NCBI RefSeq assembly: GCF_002155965.1
Contig: NZ_MUMH01000078.1
Coordinates: 1 to 64,000, forward strand
DNA: 64,000 bases
Source of the DNA: Allokutzneria sp. NRRL B-24872
GTDB lineage: Bacteria > Actinomycetota > Actinomycetes > Mycobacteriales > Pseudonocardiaceae
Direction of reading: 5' to 3'
Shown: positions 16,828-25,303 of the stretch, piece by piece
How positions within the stretch are numbered: the first letter of the stretch is position 1
How the letters are laid out: every line of letters begins with the position of its first letter
Made by a program: the position numbers and the translations under genes
The notes under the pieces: generated by a model
What the model was told of the DNA's origin: nothing
The model's database searches: none
What the model saw: only the letters and a program-made list of their open reading frames with translations

Positions 16828-17199
16828 ATGTCCTTGCGCACGAAGGTTTCCGCTTTAGTTGTCGGATTGGCAACCGTTTCCGGGATGGTCGTCGCCGCAC
16901 CCGCCGCGTTCGCCGAGGGATGCTGGACGGACCACTACGGCAACAGGACGTGCACGGCCGAGCCCAGTAGTGGTGGAACCGTCAGCCTCCACCATTACGC
17001 GGGCAGCAACCAGATGCAGGGCAAGGACAGCTTGAACCGGCTCGTCCACCTCGACCGGTACCGCCGGGATGGCAGTGGGTGGGACGGCCCGCTCGGTATG
17101 CGCAACGGAACGACCGACGCGTTCCATCGCGCGGGTACAGCGTGGCGCGCTTGCGTGAACGTGGGCGGCGGCCGCTACCACTGCACCGTCTGGGCCTGA
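16828..17199 (+). CDS. Small secreted cysteine-containing protein, unknown function
   Basis: The product is 123 residues. A Sec signal peptide covers about residues 1-29 (SLRTKVSALVVGLATV, cleavage near AAFAEG). The mature part is about 94 residues with four Cys (in EGCWTD, RTCTA, RACVN and YHCTVWA) that could form two disulfides. The ATG at 16828 is preceded by GGGGAG. The convergent DUF4240 gene ends 2 bp away. I do not recognise the family. Confidence 0.7.
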   Translation: MSLRTKVSALVVGLATVSGMVVAAPAAFAEGCWTDHYGNRTCTAEPSSGGTVSLHHYAGSNQMQGKDSLNRLVHLDRYRRDGSGWDGPLGMRNGTTDAFHRAGTAWRACVNVGGGRYHCTVWA

Positions 17200-17200
17200 T

Positions 17201-17713
17201 TCAGTCCTCGTAGAGCGCGGCCAAGCGTGGCAGCGGGTACTCCTCCGAGGCATCCTGGTCCAGCTCCGGGTAGCGGATGGTGAAGGCACCAGTGGGAAAC
17301 GCCTCTCCGGTCACCGCGAGGTGAGCCTCCACGGCGATGCCCAGCGCGTCCTCGCACTCCAACTCCTCCCCGTCGTTCGCGGCAGCGCGGACGACGGGGA
17401 GCTCCGCCAACGTGTCGGGGTCGGCGACGGCTCGCTCGAACACCTCGCAGCCCTGCGTGATCAGCCACCCGCGGAAGTACTCGAAGCCGTCGTCGGAGGT
17501 CCCACCGTTAATCAGCCGCGCGGCGGCCAGCAGCGGAGCGCGGTAGGAGAAGGCCATCAGGTCCCACAGAACCTGTTGGGCGGCAACGATCTCGCCCCGA
17601 GGAAGGGTCGCGATCAGGGTGCTGGCGCCAGCGGCGACCGCGTCTGCGTCCGCCGGGTCGCCGACCTGCTCCCTGACGTCGTCGATCAGCTGCCAGAACT
17701 GGTGAACGTCCAC
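17201..17713 (-). CDS. DUF4240 domain protein
   Basis: The 170-residue soluble protein begins with MDVHQFWQLIDDVRE, the N-terminal hallmark of DUF4240 (FWxLI), and continues with helical text and the conserved DGFEYFRGWLITQG segment. The function is unknown. The family occurs beside polymorphic-toxin immunity genes, and here the neighbours on the right are a broken membrane-anchored gene and an Imm49 gene. No other domain is seen. Confidence 0.82.
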   Translation of the reverse strand: MDVHQFWQLIDDVREQVGDPADADAVAAGASTLIATLPRGEIVAAQQVLWDLMAFSYRAPLLAAARLINGGTSDDGFEYFRGWLITQGCEVFERAVADPDTLAELPVVRAAANDGEELECEDALGIAVEAHLAVTGEAFPTGAFTIRYPELDQDASEEYPLPRLAALYED

Positions 17714-17732
17714 AGGGAACAGTGTGCCAGGG

Positions 17733-18436
17733 TCAGCGGGTGGTCAGCGCCGAACGGGCGGTGGAGATCACCTTCTCCGACAGGTCCTTGGGGATCTGCT
17801 GCTCGCTCTCGATCAGCAGCACGCTGGCGGTGTTGGCGTTCAGGAACGCGGCCACGGCGGTGATCCGCATCGAAGGCGGCATGCACTTCCCGCCCGGAAT
17901 GGCGACGTCGATCGTGGTGACAGCGGCGTCCGCAGTTCCTTGTGCCACCTGTGTTCTGCTGCGCTGGGGCGCACTCGCGGTGCCGCCGGTCTCCTTCGCG
18001 AAGGCGTCTGCCCGCTCCGGCATAGCCGTGGTAGCTGGGCTGGCCTTCGCAGGAGTGGAGCCCGTACAGCGTTCCACCGAGCACCGCCACCTTGCCCCGG
18101 AACTTGGAGCGGTCCGCTGGCTCAAGCTTCCAGTCAGCGGGCGCGTCGTAGGCGGCGGGCTCCGCGAACGACCGCACGCCCTGCCAACCGGGCACGACGG
18201 CGGGCACCGTCTTCAGCAGGAGCCGGTGTGCTCGTCGTAGCCTGTCCTCCGGTGCTGCCACCCTGGTTCATGAGCACGAGCGTGGTCGCCACTCCTGCCA
18301 CGGCCAGCACGAGCGCGACCAGCCCGACGATCAGCGGGGTGCGGCCGCGCCCGGTTCGGGGAACCTCGCCCGTTCTGCCACATCGACGATTAGAATCCGC
18401 GATCACAGCATTCCGGGACGAGGAGAACATGGGCAA
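17733..18436 (-). pseudogene. Frameshifted gene for a single-pass membrane-anchored protein
   Basis: Coding-like text runs leftward through three frames. The first frame has a short cytoplasmic part and one membrane helix (IVGLVALVLAVAGVATTLVL) ending in a Ser/Thr/Gln linker. It shifts near 18205-18235 to a frame carrying LLLKTVPAVVPGWQGVRSF and KVAVLGGTLYGLHSCEG. It shifts again near 18010-18030 to a frame carrying ADAFAKETGG and IDVAIPGGKCMPPSMRITAV, which ends in a normal stop. The pieces join into one sensible extracytoplasmic domain, so this is one gene with two indels, either decayed or mis-sequenced. The family is unknown. Its putative start overlaps the divergent Imm49 gene by 8 bp, so its true start may lie further in. 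Confidence 0.6.
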
Positions 18437-19919
18437 CCAGTCGCCGCTAGACCCGTTGGAACAGAAGGAAAAGATGGATCAGATCGACGGCCTGCTGAAG
18501 AGTGTCGAAGGCGATCCGCTCCAGTTGGACGCGGTGCTGCGGACGTCGTCGGCGGTGCTGAATCTCCACGCGGACGTGGCTGCCACGGCGCTGCGCGCGG
18601 GCTACGCGATCTTCGCGGCGGCCATCGCGACGGACGACGTCACGGTGGAGGTCGGCGGGCGCGAACTCGTCCTGGCGGCCGGGTCGACCAAGGAGATCGC
18701 GAACGCCGACAACTGGCTCACCACCTGCTTCCTCGGCATGGTCTGCCGCGATTCCACCGTGCTGGAAACCTTGATGAACAACCACATCAAGGGCAATGCC
18801 GAGGTCGACGCGATGCAGTCCTACCTGCGCGAGGGCCGGGCCGCCAGCAGGAAGTCCGAAGATCCGACGATCAAGGCCCTGTCGTGGTTCCTCGGCAACC
18901 AGCCGAAGTTGTTCGCCGAGGCGCTGACGCGAGCGTTGGAGGACGCGACGGGAGGCCTCGCGCTCGGTCCGCTCGCGGTGGCCTGCGCTGCGTTCGATCA
19001 AGGCTTCCCGATCGGGATCGATTCCGGCCTCCTGCCGAAGGACATCGTCGAACGCAAGTGGCGCAACGAGAATCCGGTGCCGTCGCTGGCGGCCGTGAAG
19101 CGGACGTGGCGCATCGTCGACCGGCACGAGGCCGACGCGGGCGTGGCCGACCGCGAAGGCGACGCGCTGACCGCGGAGCTGAACGAACTGATCGAGCGGG
19201 ACCCGGGCCAGCTCCACGTGATCGGGCCGAAAGCGTTGCAGGAGACGGGATACCACCTCATCAACGATGAGCACGGGGCCTGGATTCACACCTGGGACAG
19301 CCTCACGCTGGCCATGCAGGCCTACTACGGCATCTTCGTGCGGGCGATGAGGCCCGGGGAGACGTCGGTGCGCCTGCGGGACGACGCGGTCCTGCTCCCG
19401 GCGACCGGTGCAACGCCGCACACGAACGCGGACACGTGGCTCAAAGCCATGTACCTCAGCATGATCTGCCGCGACCGCAACCGCGTGAACGACCTCTTGC
19501 GGGTGCCGGAGGAGCTGCGGCGCAGCACCGGCACGGACCACGACGAGGCCGTGCACGAGTGGGTCAAGGTGCTGTACGGGTACTGGTACGGCGGCTACAG
19601 CATGTCCAAGAGCTCGCTGGAAGCCGTGCCGCAGGACGACGACCTGCTCTACCCGACCGCCGAGCTCTTCTACCAGATCTCCGAGGACGACCAGACCGGG
19701 TTCACCGACTCGCTGGCGCGGGCGCTGGAGCGGCACCGGCGGTACTGGACGCGGACCGATGAGCTGGCGAAGGAACCGGAGGGTTTCTTCGCGCTCGCGC
19801 CGCTCGCGCTGGCCAACCGAGCAGTGGACTCGGGCTGGCTCCGCGTCACCGTGCGCTCCTCGTATCTGCCGCTGACGCTGCTCAACGGCGGCCGGATCGG
19901 TGAAGGAGCGCCGAGGTGA
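18429..19919 (+). CDS. Immunity 49 family protein with two tandem Imm49-like units
   Basis: The 496-residue soluble protein begins after GAGGAG at ATG 18429. Two stretches match each other in order: ATALRAGYAIFAAAI, then NADNWLTTCFLGMVCRDS in the first half, and LAMQAYYGIFVRAM, then NADTWLKAMYLSMICRDR in the second half. This is the Imm49 pattern, and single-unit family members are about half as long. Imm49 proteins neutralise polymorphic toxins, but no toxin gene is adjacent. The convergent TauE/SafE gene begins immediately after the stop. Confidence 0.75.
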   Translation: MGNQSPLDPLEQKEKMDQIDGLLKSVEGDPLQLDAVLRTSSAVLNLHADVAATALRAGYAIFAAAIATDDVTVEVGGRELVLAAGSTKEIANADNWLTTCFLGMVCRDSTVLETLMNNHIKGNAEVDAMQSYLREGRAASRKSEDPTIKALSWFLGNQPKLFAEALTRALEDATGGLALGPLAVACAAFDQGFPIGIDSGLLPKDIVERKWRNENPVPSLAAVKRTWRIVDRHEADAGVADREGDALTAELNELIERDPGQLHVIGPKALQETGYHLINDEHGAWIHTWDSLTLAMQAYYGIFVRAMRPGETSVRLRDDAVLLPATGATPHTNADTWLKAMYLSMICRDRNRVNDLLRVPEELRRSTGTDHDEAVHEWVKVLYGYWYGGYSMSKSSLEAVPQDDDLLYPTAELFYQISEDDQTGFTDSLARALERHRRYWTRTDELAKEPEGFFALAPLALANRAVDSGWLRVTVRSSYLPLTLLNGGRIGEGAPR

Positions 19920-20708
19920 TCACCCGAGCAGCTTGACGCCGACGGTGGCGATCAGCGCGATCGCCACCGCGAGGAACACCCGGCGGATGAAGGTGGCACC
20001 CCGGCGCACCGCGATCAGGGTGCCCACCACGCCGCCGACGACGTTGCAGACCGCCATGGCGATGCCGAGCCCCCAGAGCACGGTGCCCGCCGGGATGAAG
20101 AAGAGCAGCGCGCCCAGGCTGGTGGCGACGTTCACGACCTTGGCGATCGCCGAGGCGCTGAGGAACGAGTGACCGGCGAGGCCCACCAGGAGGAAGACCA
20201 GGAACGAGCCGGTTCCCGGCGCGCCCAGCCCGTTCCAGAACCCGATGGCCGCACCGCCGAGCACCGCCACCACCGTGCGCGTGCCGTGCGTCCGCTCGGC
20301 CATTCCCAGGTCGGGGTTGCGCACGGTGTGCACCACGACGAGCAGGAGCGCGACCAGCACCACGACGTTGAGCGCGGCGGCGGGAAGCGCTGACGCGCAG
20401 GCCGCACCGGCCATCGCCGCGAGGAAGCCCGCCGACGACATGCGCGCCACGGTGCCCCAGTCCATCGGCGTCTTCCGCGAGTAGGTGAAGCCGGTCGCAG
20501 CCGCACCGATCGTGCCGACGACCTTGCTGGTGGCGATGGAGTGGATCACGTGGCCGCCCGGCATGACCACGAGCAGCGCGGGCAGCTGGAGCAGGCCCCC
20601 GCCCCCGACGATCGCGTCGACGGCGCCCGCCAGCAGCGCCGCCGCGCACAGGAAGAGCACGCCGACCCACGAGACGCCGCCGAAGTCCAGGCCAGCCAGT
20701 TCAGGCAA
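19920..20708 (-). CDS. TauE/SafE-family (TSUP) anion permease
   Basis: This is a 262-residue membrane protein with about eight hydrophobic segments. The family repeat is visible twice, as LLAGAVDAIVGGGGLLQLPAL near the N-terminus and AAIGFWNGLGAPGTGSFLVF in the second half. TSUP permeases carry sulfite, sulfonates or other organic anions. The likely start is a TTG at 20708 that overlaps the threonine aldolase gene by 8 bp. The overlap suggests one operon. The substrate cannot be read from the sequence. Confidence 0.88.
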   Translation of the reverse strand: MPELAGLDFGGVSWVGVLFLCAAALLAGAVDAIVGGGGLLQLPALLVVMPGGHVIHSIATSKVVGTIGAAATGFTYSRKTPMDWGTVARMSSAGFLAAMAGAACASALPAAALNVVVLVALLLVVVHTVRNPDLGMAERTHGTRTVVAVLGGAAIGFWNGLGAPGTGSFLVFLLVGLAGHSFLSASAIAKVVNVATSLGALLFFIPAGTVLWGLGIAMAVCNVVGGVVGTLIAVRRGATFIRRVFLAVAIALIATVGVKLLG

Positions 20709-21774
20709 CGGCTACGGGCCCCTTCGCCCGCTCCGCCACCGCGAGCAGCCGCTGCGCCGCCGTGCGGATCGCCGCCTCGTCGATGCCCAGCCGGGTCATC
20801 GCCCGGACGCTGGTCGGGGTCCGCACCGCCAGGAGCACTCCCTCATCGGCGGCAACGCGCACGAACTCGCTGGCGGGCAGACCGGTCCCGGACACGTCCA
20901 CCACGAGGACGTTCGTCCGCACCGCGCCGAGCTCGACGCCGAACGCCGGGTGCTGCCCGAGCAGTTCGCCCAGCAGCCGCGCGTTGTGGTGATCTTCGGC
21001 AAGGCGTTCGACGTTGTGCTGGAGCCCGTACAGCGCCGCCGCCGCCATCACCCCCGACTGGTGCAGGCCGCCGCCGTAGGCCGAGCGGTAGGCGGTGGCC
21101 TTCTCGATGAGTTCCGCCGGGCCGGCCAGAACGCTGCCGAACGGGGCCGCGAGCCCCTTCGCGAAACACATCGAGACGGTGTCGGCGGTGTCCGCGAACT
21201 CGGCCAGCGACACCCCTGAGGCGACGCTGGCGTTGGCCAACCGCGCGCCGTCGAGATGGATTGCCAGCGCGGCGTCGAGGGTGTGCTGCCGCAACGCGCG
21301 CAAGCTGCCGAGCGGGACCACCCGTCCACTGTGGAAGTTGACGGTGTTCTCCGTGCACACCAGCTTCGGCGCGGCGTACAGCGGCTTCCGGGCCTTGCGC
21401 CGCAACGCGAACTCCACCAGCTCCGGGGTGAGGACACCGTCCGGACTGTCCACTGTGTTCAGTGCGACTCCGGCGAGACCGGCGCTCGCGGCGCTCTCGT
21501 AGAAGTTGACGTGGTACTTCGTGTCCGTGATGACCTCGTCGCCGGGGCGGGTGTGCACGCGCAGGGCCAGCTGGTTGCTGAGCGTGCCGCTCGTGGTGAA
21601 CAGCGCGGCCTCTTTCCCGAACAGCTCGGCGCACCGGTGTTCGAGCCGCCGCGTCGTCGGGTCCCCGCCCCAGACGTCGTCGCCCACCTCGGCGTCGGCC
21701 ATGGCCTTGCGCATCTGGGGGCTCAACTGGCTCAGCGTGTCGCTTCGCAGGTCCACTCGCGCAGACTCGAACAA
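20701..21774 (-). CDS. Low-specificity L-threonine aldolase (PLP enzyme)
   Basis: The fold-type I PLP enzyme cleaves L-threonine or allo-threonine to glycine and acetaldehyde. The family landmarks are VDLRSDTLSQ at the N-terminus, DDVWGGDPTTRRLE, HLDGARLANASV with the PLP-contacting Asp, and FAKGLAAPFGSVLAG with the Schiff-base Lys. The start is uncertain. A TTG at 21774 has AGGACGG five bases upstream and gives 357 residues, while a GTG at 21756 would begin exactly at VDLRSDT as in many homologues. It overlaps the downstream permease gene. Confidence 0.92.
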   Translation of the reverse strand: MFESARVDLRSDTLSQLSPQMRKAMADAEVGDDVWGGDPTTRRLEHRCAELFGKEAALFTTSGTLSNQLALRVHTRPGDEVITDTKYHVNFYESAASAGLAGVALNTVDSPDGVLTPELVEFALRRKARKPLYAAPKLVCTENTVNFHSGRVVPLGSLRALRQHTLDAALAIHLDGARLANASVASGVSLAEFADTADTVSMCFAKGLAAPFGSVLAGPAELIEKATAYRSAYGGGLHQSGVMAAAALYGLQHNVERLAEDHHNARLLGELLGQHPAFGVELGAVRTNVLVVDVSGTGLPASEFVRVAADEGVLLAVRTPTSVRAMTRLGIDEAAIRTAAQRLLAVAERAKGPVAVA

Positions 21775-21990
21775 GAAACCGTCCTGACATCTCGACGCCT
21801 GAATGGCCGAATGGCGTTTCGCGAGCCTAGGCAGGGGCCTCTCGCCCTCACAAGCGACCGGACGACGGTTCAGTCTCGGTTGAAACTTGATCACTGGGCA
21901 GCCTCAGCTCCGGGACTTCACGGTGAATCACTGAGTAGTTCTGCTCATTATTTGTCGCACATTTGCAATTCGCGTCGCGCGGTGCCCATC

Positions 21991-22893
21991 ATGTGCGCCA
22001 TGAAGAATGAGAGCCGATTCGCGAGTGTGCTCGGGGCGCCCGTGCGACTCCAGGTTTTCCTCCTGGTCACCGGGCTGTTCGCAGGCTGGGCGTTGACCGG
22101 TGACAAGTCGTCGCGGCTTCCGGAGGGAACGCGGCCGGATTATTTGGTAAGTCCTCTGATGAGTAATCCTGTCGTGGATGCGGTGCTCGGTTTCGGTGCC
22201 GTGCTGTTCATCGCCGCAGTGCTTTTCGGTGTGCTGCGGTTCCAGGAATTGGATCGCCGGTGGTACTCGCTCCTGCTCGTGACGCTGGCGATCGGCGGCT
22301 ACCTCGGCCACGCCGCGCGCATCGTGACCGCGGGCGGGATCGGGGTGAACCTCGGGGCGATCTTCGTGCTCTGCGTCGAGCTGCCGATGATCGGCGTGGT
22401 GGCCGCTGTGCTCGCGGTGCGGACCTCACGACTGCTCCGCGCTCCTGACACCGGCGCCGAGCAGCACCCGGCGGGGGCTCCGCTGCGCTCCCAGGTGCAC
22501 CTGGTGGTCTCCGGCGCGTTCGCGGCCTGGTGGCTGGTGGGGGACCTGAGCGCGAACGTGTCGCCGGGCGCGCGGCTGGACTACCTGGTGCCGCCGCTGC
22601 CGGTGGTGTCGCTGACCCCGGCCATCGACGTGCTGGTCGGCAGTGTGGCGCTCGCCCTGGCCTCAGGGACGCTGCTGGTCACCGCCACGACATCGGCGCG
22701 CAGCCGCTGGCTGGGCCAGTTCCTCAGCGCGTTGGCGCTCGGCGCGGTGCTCGGCTTCTTCTTCCGCGTCCTGACGGCGGGCGGGATCGGGGCGAACATC
22801 GGCGGCGGGCTCGTGCTGCTGCTGGGGCTGCCGCTGCTGGTCGCCGCCGCCGGTGCGCTGGCGTGGCGGACGACCCGCCTGCTCCGCGCCTGA
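21991..22893 (+). CDS. Integral membrane protein with an internal duplication, unknown function
   Basis: The product is 300 residues with about eight hydrophobic segments. The two halves are homologous: RIVTAGGIGVNLGAIFVL in the first half lines up with RVLTAGGIGANIGGGLVL in the second, and LVTGLFAGWALTGD lines up with VVSGAFAAWWLVGD. ATG at 21991 or 22000 could start it, and neither has a clear ribosome site. The conserved TAGGIG motif suggests a functional loop. I do not recognise the family. Confidence 0.75.
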   Translation: MCAMKNESRFASVLGAPVRLQVFLLVTGLFAGWALTGDKSSRLPEGTRPDYLVSPLMSNPVVDAVLGFGAVLFIAAVLFGVLRFQELDRRWYSLLLVTLAIGGYLGHAARIVTAGGIGVNLGAIFVLCVELPMIGVVAAVLAVRTSRLLRAPDTGAEQHPAGAPLRSQVHLVVSGAFAAWWLVGDLSANVSPGARLDYLVPPLPVVSLTPAIDVLVGSVALALASGTLLVTATTSARSRWLGQFLSALALGAVLGFFFRVLTAGGIGANIGGGLVLLLGLPLLVAAAGALAWRTTRLLRA

Positions 22894-22993
22894 CGAGCGT
22901 CCCTGGTCCCGGTGACACGGCCGGGAAAATCGTTCCCGCTCGTTCGTCGGCGGTGGCAGGCTTGCGACCCTCGTTCGACGACAGGACACGCCC

Positions 22994-25171
22994 GTGCTCA
23001 CCCAGACGATCATCCGCAAGACCCTTCGAGTCCCGCGCAGCACCGCCGCGTCCGGCAACGGCTCCGCCCTCGCGCGACAGATGGACGCGGTGCTCACCCG
23101 GGTCGGGTTCAAGGCGTCCCAGGAACTCTTGGAGCACCTGTCCGGTCTCAAGCCGCGAGCGGCGAAGAGCCTGGCGCTCAACGTGATCGAGGCCGTGCGC
23201 GGGCTAGTCGGTGATCACGTGAGCCACAACAGCTACTTCGTCGACTTCCCCGACGGAGTGCCGGACACGGTGGAGTTCTGGGTGAGCTGCCTGCGCGAAG
23301 CGCTCATCACGTCGGGCACCGGAGCACCGTCGCGGCGCTCGGACGCGCTCGCCTTCCTCAGCGAGGGCTGGGTCAGGCTCTTGGACCTGCCCAGCTACGG
23401 CCGCTACCGGCACACCCACGCCGAGCTGCTGGCGGCCCACGACGAGCTGATTCCCTCGGTGAAGGACCGCCTCACCGTCCTGCACCTCGGCGGCACCCTC
23501 GATGCCGAGAAGCACGCGCTGTTCACCGAGCTCGCCAGCTCGGTCACACCCTTGGGCGAAGCCGACCTGGACCTGTTCGCCACCCTCGCCGCGGACTGCG
23601 CGGGCGGCGTCCTGCCCGAGAACATCCCGGTGCGGGAGAACCGGGCCGTGGTCAACGCCGTTCGGTTGGCGGCCCGGCTCCCGTTGGTCGCGGTCGACAC
23701 CGTCGTGGACGTCCTGCGCGTCGCCTGCCAGGCGAGCGGCGGTGACCCCACGCTGGTCGAGCCGACGAGGTTTCGCAGCTTCACCCGAGCCGAGCGCAGG
23801 TCGCTGCTCGCGGCCATGGAACGGGTCGTCGCGGACAACTGGGGCAAGCTCAGCGATGTCGCCCACTACGCGGAGAGGTTCAAGCGACTGGGGGAGCGCC
23901 TGCACCCCGGCGAGCACCAGCAGTTCCCGCACGCGCAGGACGTCTTCGCCGTCGCGCGGGGCGAGCGGAGGGTGCGATCGCTGGCCGGGCGCGCCGAAGC
24001 GGCCTTCGCCGAGGGCGATGTCCTGGGCGCCGCGACCGTGCTCGCGACCGCACCCGGGCACCTGATGCGGTCGCTGGACCGATTGCTGCGCTGCGCCAAC
24101 GAACCCGGCGATCTCGACCGAGTCTTTGAGGTGGTGGCGGGTGCGCTCGGCGCGGTGTCCGGGCGCGTGCTCTGCTCGGTCCGCGAACACCTGGGCAACC
24201 GGACTGCGCCTGAGACCGCACGGGTTTTCATCACCCGCAGCCGACGCGCCTGGACCACGCCGGACCGCCGCGCGCCGCTGCCGGACGGGGTCATCGAGCG
24301 CGCCTGCGCGATGATCGATGCCGAACTCGCGTCGCGGCTTCCGGAGTACGAACACCTGGTGGTCGACCCCGCCGTGCTTGACGTCGCGTTGCCGTTGTCG
24401 GGCAAGGCAAGTGAGGACGGGTTCGCTGTCATGCCGCGCGGTTCCCGCACCCGCGTGGACGGACAGGTTCTGCGGTTCTTCACCTACTGGCGCCAAAACG
24501 GTCAAGCCACCGACTTCGACCTGTCCGCGCTGCTGCTGGACGAGGAGTTCCGTTACGTCGGGCACGTTTCGTGGACTCGCTTGCGCAGCAACGGCGCGGT
24601 GTACTCCGGCGACATCACCAGCGCGCCCGGCGGTGCGACCGAGTTCATCGACATCCCGTTGGACACGGTGGACGCCGCCTACGTCGTGCCACAGGTCGAC
24701 ATCTACTCCGGCGAGGGTTTCGACGAGGTGGCGGAGTCGATGTTCGGGTGGATGACCCGCGACCGCAGCCAGAAGGGCGCGCCGTTCGACGCGCGCACGG
24801 TGCGGACCCGTTCGGAGATGCGCGGCACCGGGCGCGTGGCGCTGCCGATCCTCTTCGGCCGCAACGACGACGACGGCTGGACGGCGACCTGGCTGCACCT
24901 GTACCTGTCCGGGTCGCCCCGGTTCAACCAGGTCGAGGGGCACCAGGTCAACACCAGCGCGCTCACCCGTGCCGTGGCGCGGCGCGACCACCTGACGGTC
25001 CGCTATCTCGTCGAACTCCTGCGCCGCAAGGCAGGGCGGGTCACCACGTGGACCTGGGACTCCCACTGGGACGGGCCGGTGACCTTCCTGGGCGTGCACG
25101 AGCCCGAGGGACTGCCGGCGGGGTCGACGGTGATCACCCTGGACCGGCTAACGCGATTGATCCCGCGCTGA
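22994..25171 (+). CDS. Large TerD-domain protein (possibly MXAN_6230/SCO0854-like)
   Basis: The product is 725 residues and soluble. Residues from about 500 to 640 resemble a TerD (tellurium-resistance/stress) domain: DFDLSALLLDEEFRYVGHVSW, a Gly/Asp segment with AVYSGDITSAPGG, then VVPQVDIYSGEGFDEV. The remainder, mostly helical with conserved Arg/Asp pairs, is of unknown fold. Large proteins of this layout occur in actinobacteria and myxobacteria with TerD modules, some annotated as the MXAN_6230/SCO0854 family, but I see no RING-type Cys cluster. A GTG start at 22994 is used. The protein is encoded alone, without the usual terZABCDEF neighbours. Confidence 0.65.
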   Translation: MLTQTIIRKTLRVPRSTAASGNGSALARQMDAVLTRVGFKASQELLEHLSGLKPRAAKSLALNVIEAVRGLVGDHVSHNSYFVDFPDGVPDTVEFWVSCLREALITSGTGAPSRRSDALAFLSEGWVRLLDLPSYGRYRHTHAELLAAHDELIPSVKDRLTVLHLGGTLDAEKHALFTELASSVTPLGEADLDLFATLAADCAGGVLPENIPVRENRAVVNAVRLAARLPLVAVDTVVDVLRVACQASGGDPTLVEPTRFRSFTRAERRSLLAAMERVVADNWGKLSDVAHYAERFKRLGERLHPGEHQQFPHAQDVFAVARGERRVRSLAGRAEAAFAEGDVLGAATVLATAPGHLMRSLDRLLRCANEPGDLDRVFEVVAGALGAVSGRVLCSVREHLGNRTAPETARVFITRSRRAWTTPDRRAPLPDGVIERACAMIDAELASRLPEYEHLVVDPAVLDVALPLSGKASEDGFAVMPRGSRTRVDGQVLRFFTYWRQNGQATDFDLSALLLDEEFRYVGHVSWTRLRSNGAVYSGDITSAPGGATEFIDIPLDTVDAAYVVPQVDIYSGEGFDEVAESMFGWMTRDRSQKGAPFDARTVRTRSEMRGTGRVALPILFGRNDDDGWTATWLHLYLSGSPRFNQVEGHQVNTSALTRAVARRDHLTVRYLVELLRRKAGRVTTWTWDSHWDGPVTFLGVHEPEGLPAGSTVITLDRLTRLIPR

Positions 25172-25303
25172 CGCTTGGCTAGGCTTGTGACGCGAGGCTA
25201 TGAAGGGACTTCCTTCTCCCCTTTCGATGGCTACTAGTACCTTCGCTTTCCTCGCTTCACCGTTCCGGACTCAGCGCGGGCAACGCCCATCTAGGGTGAC
25301 CGC

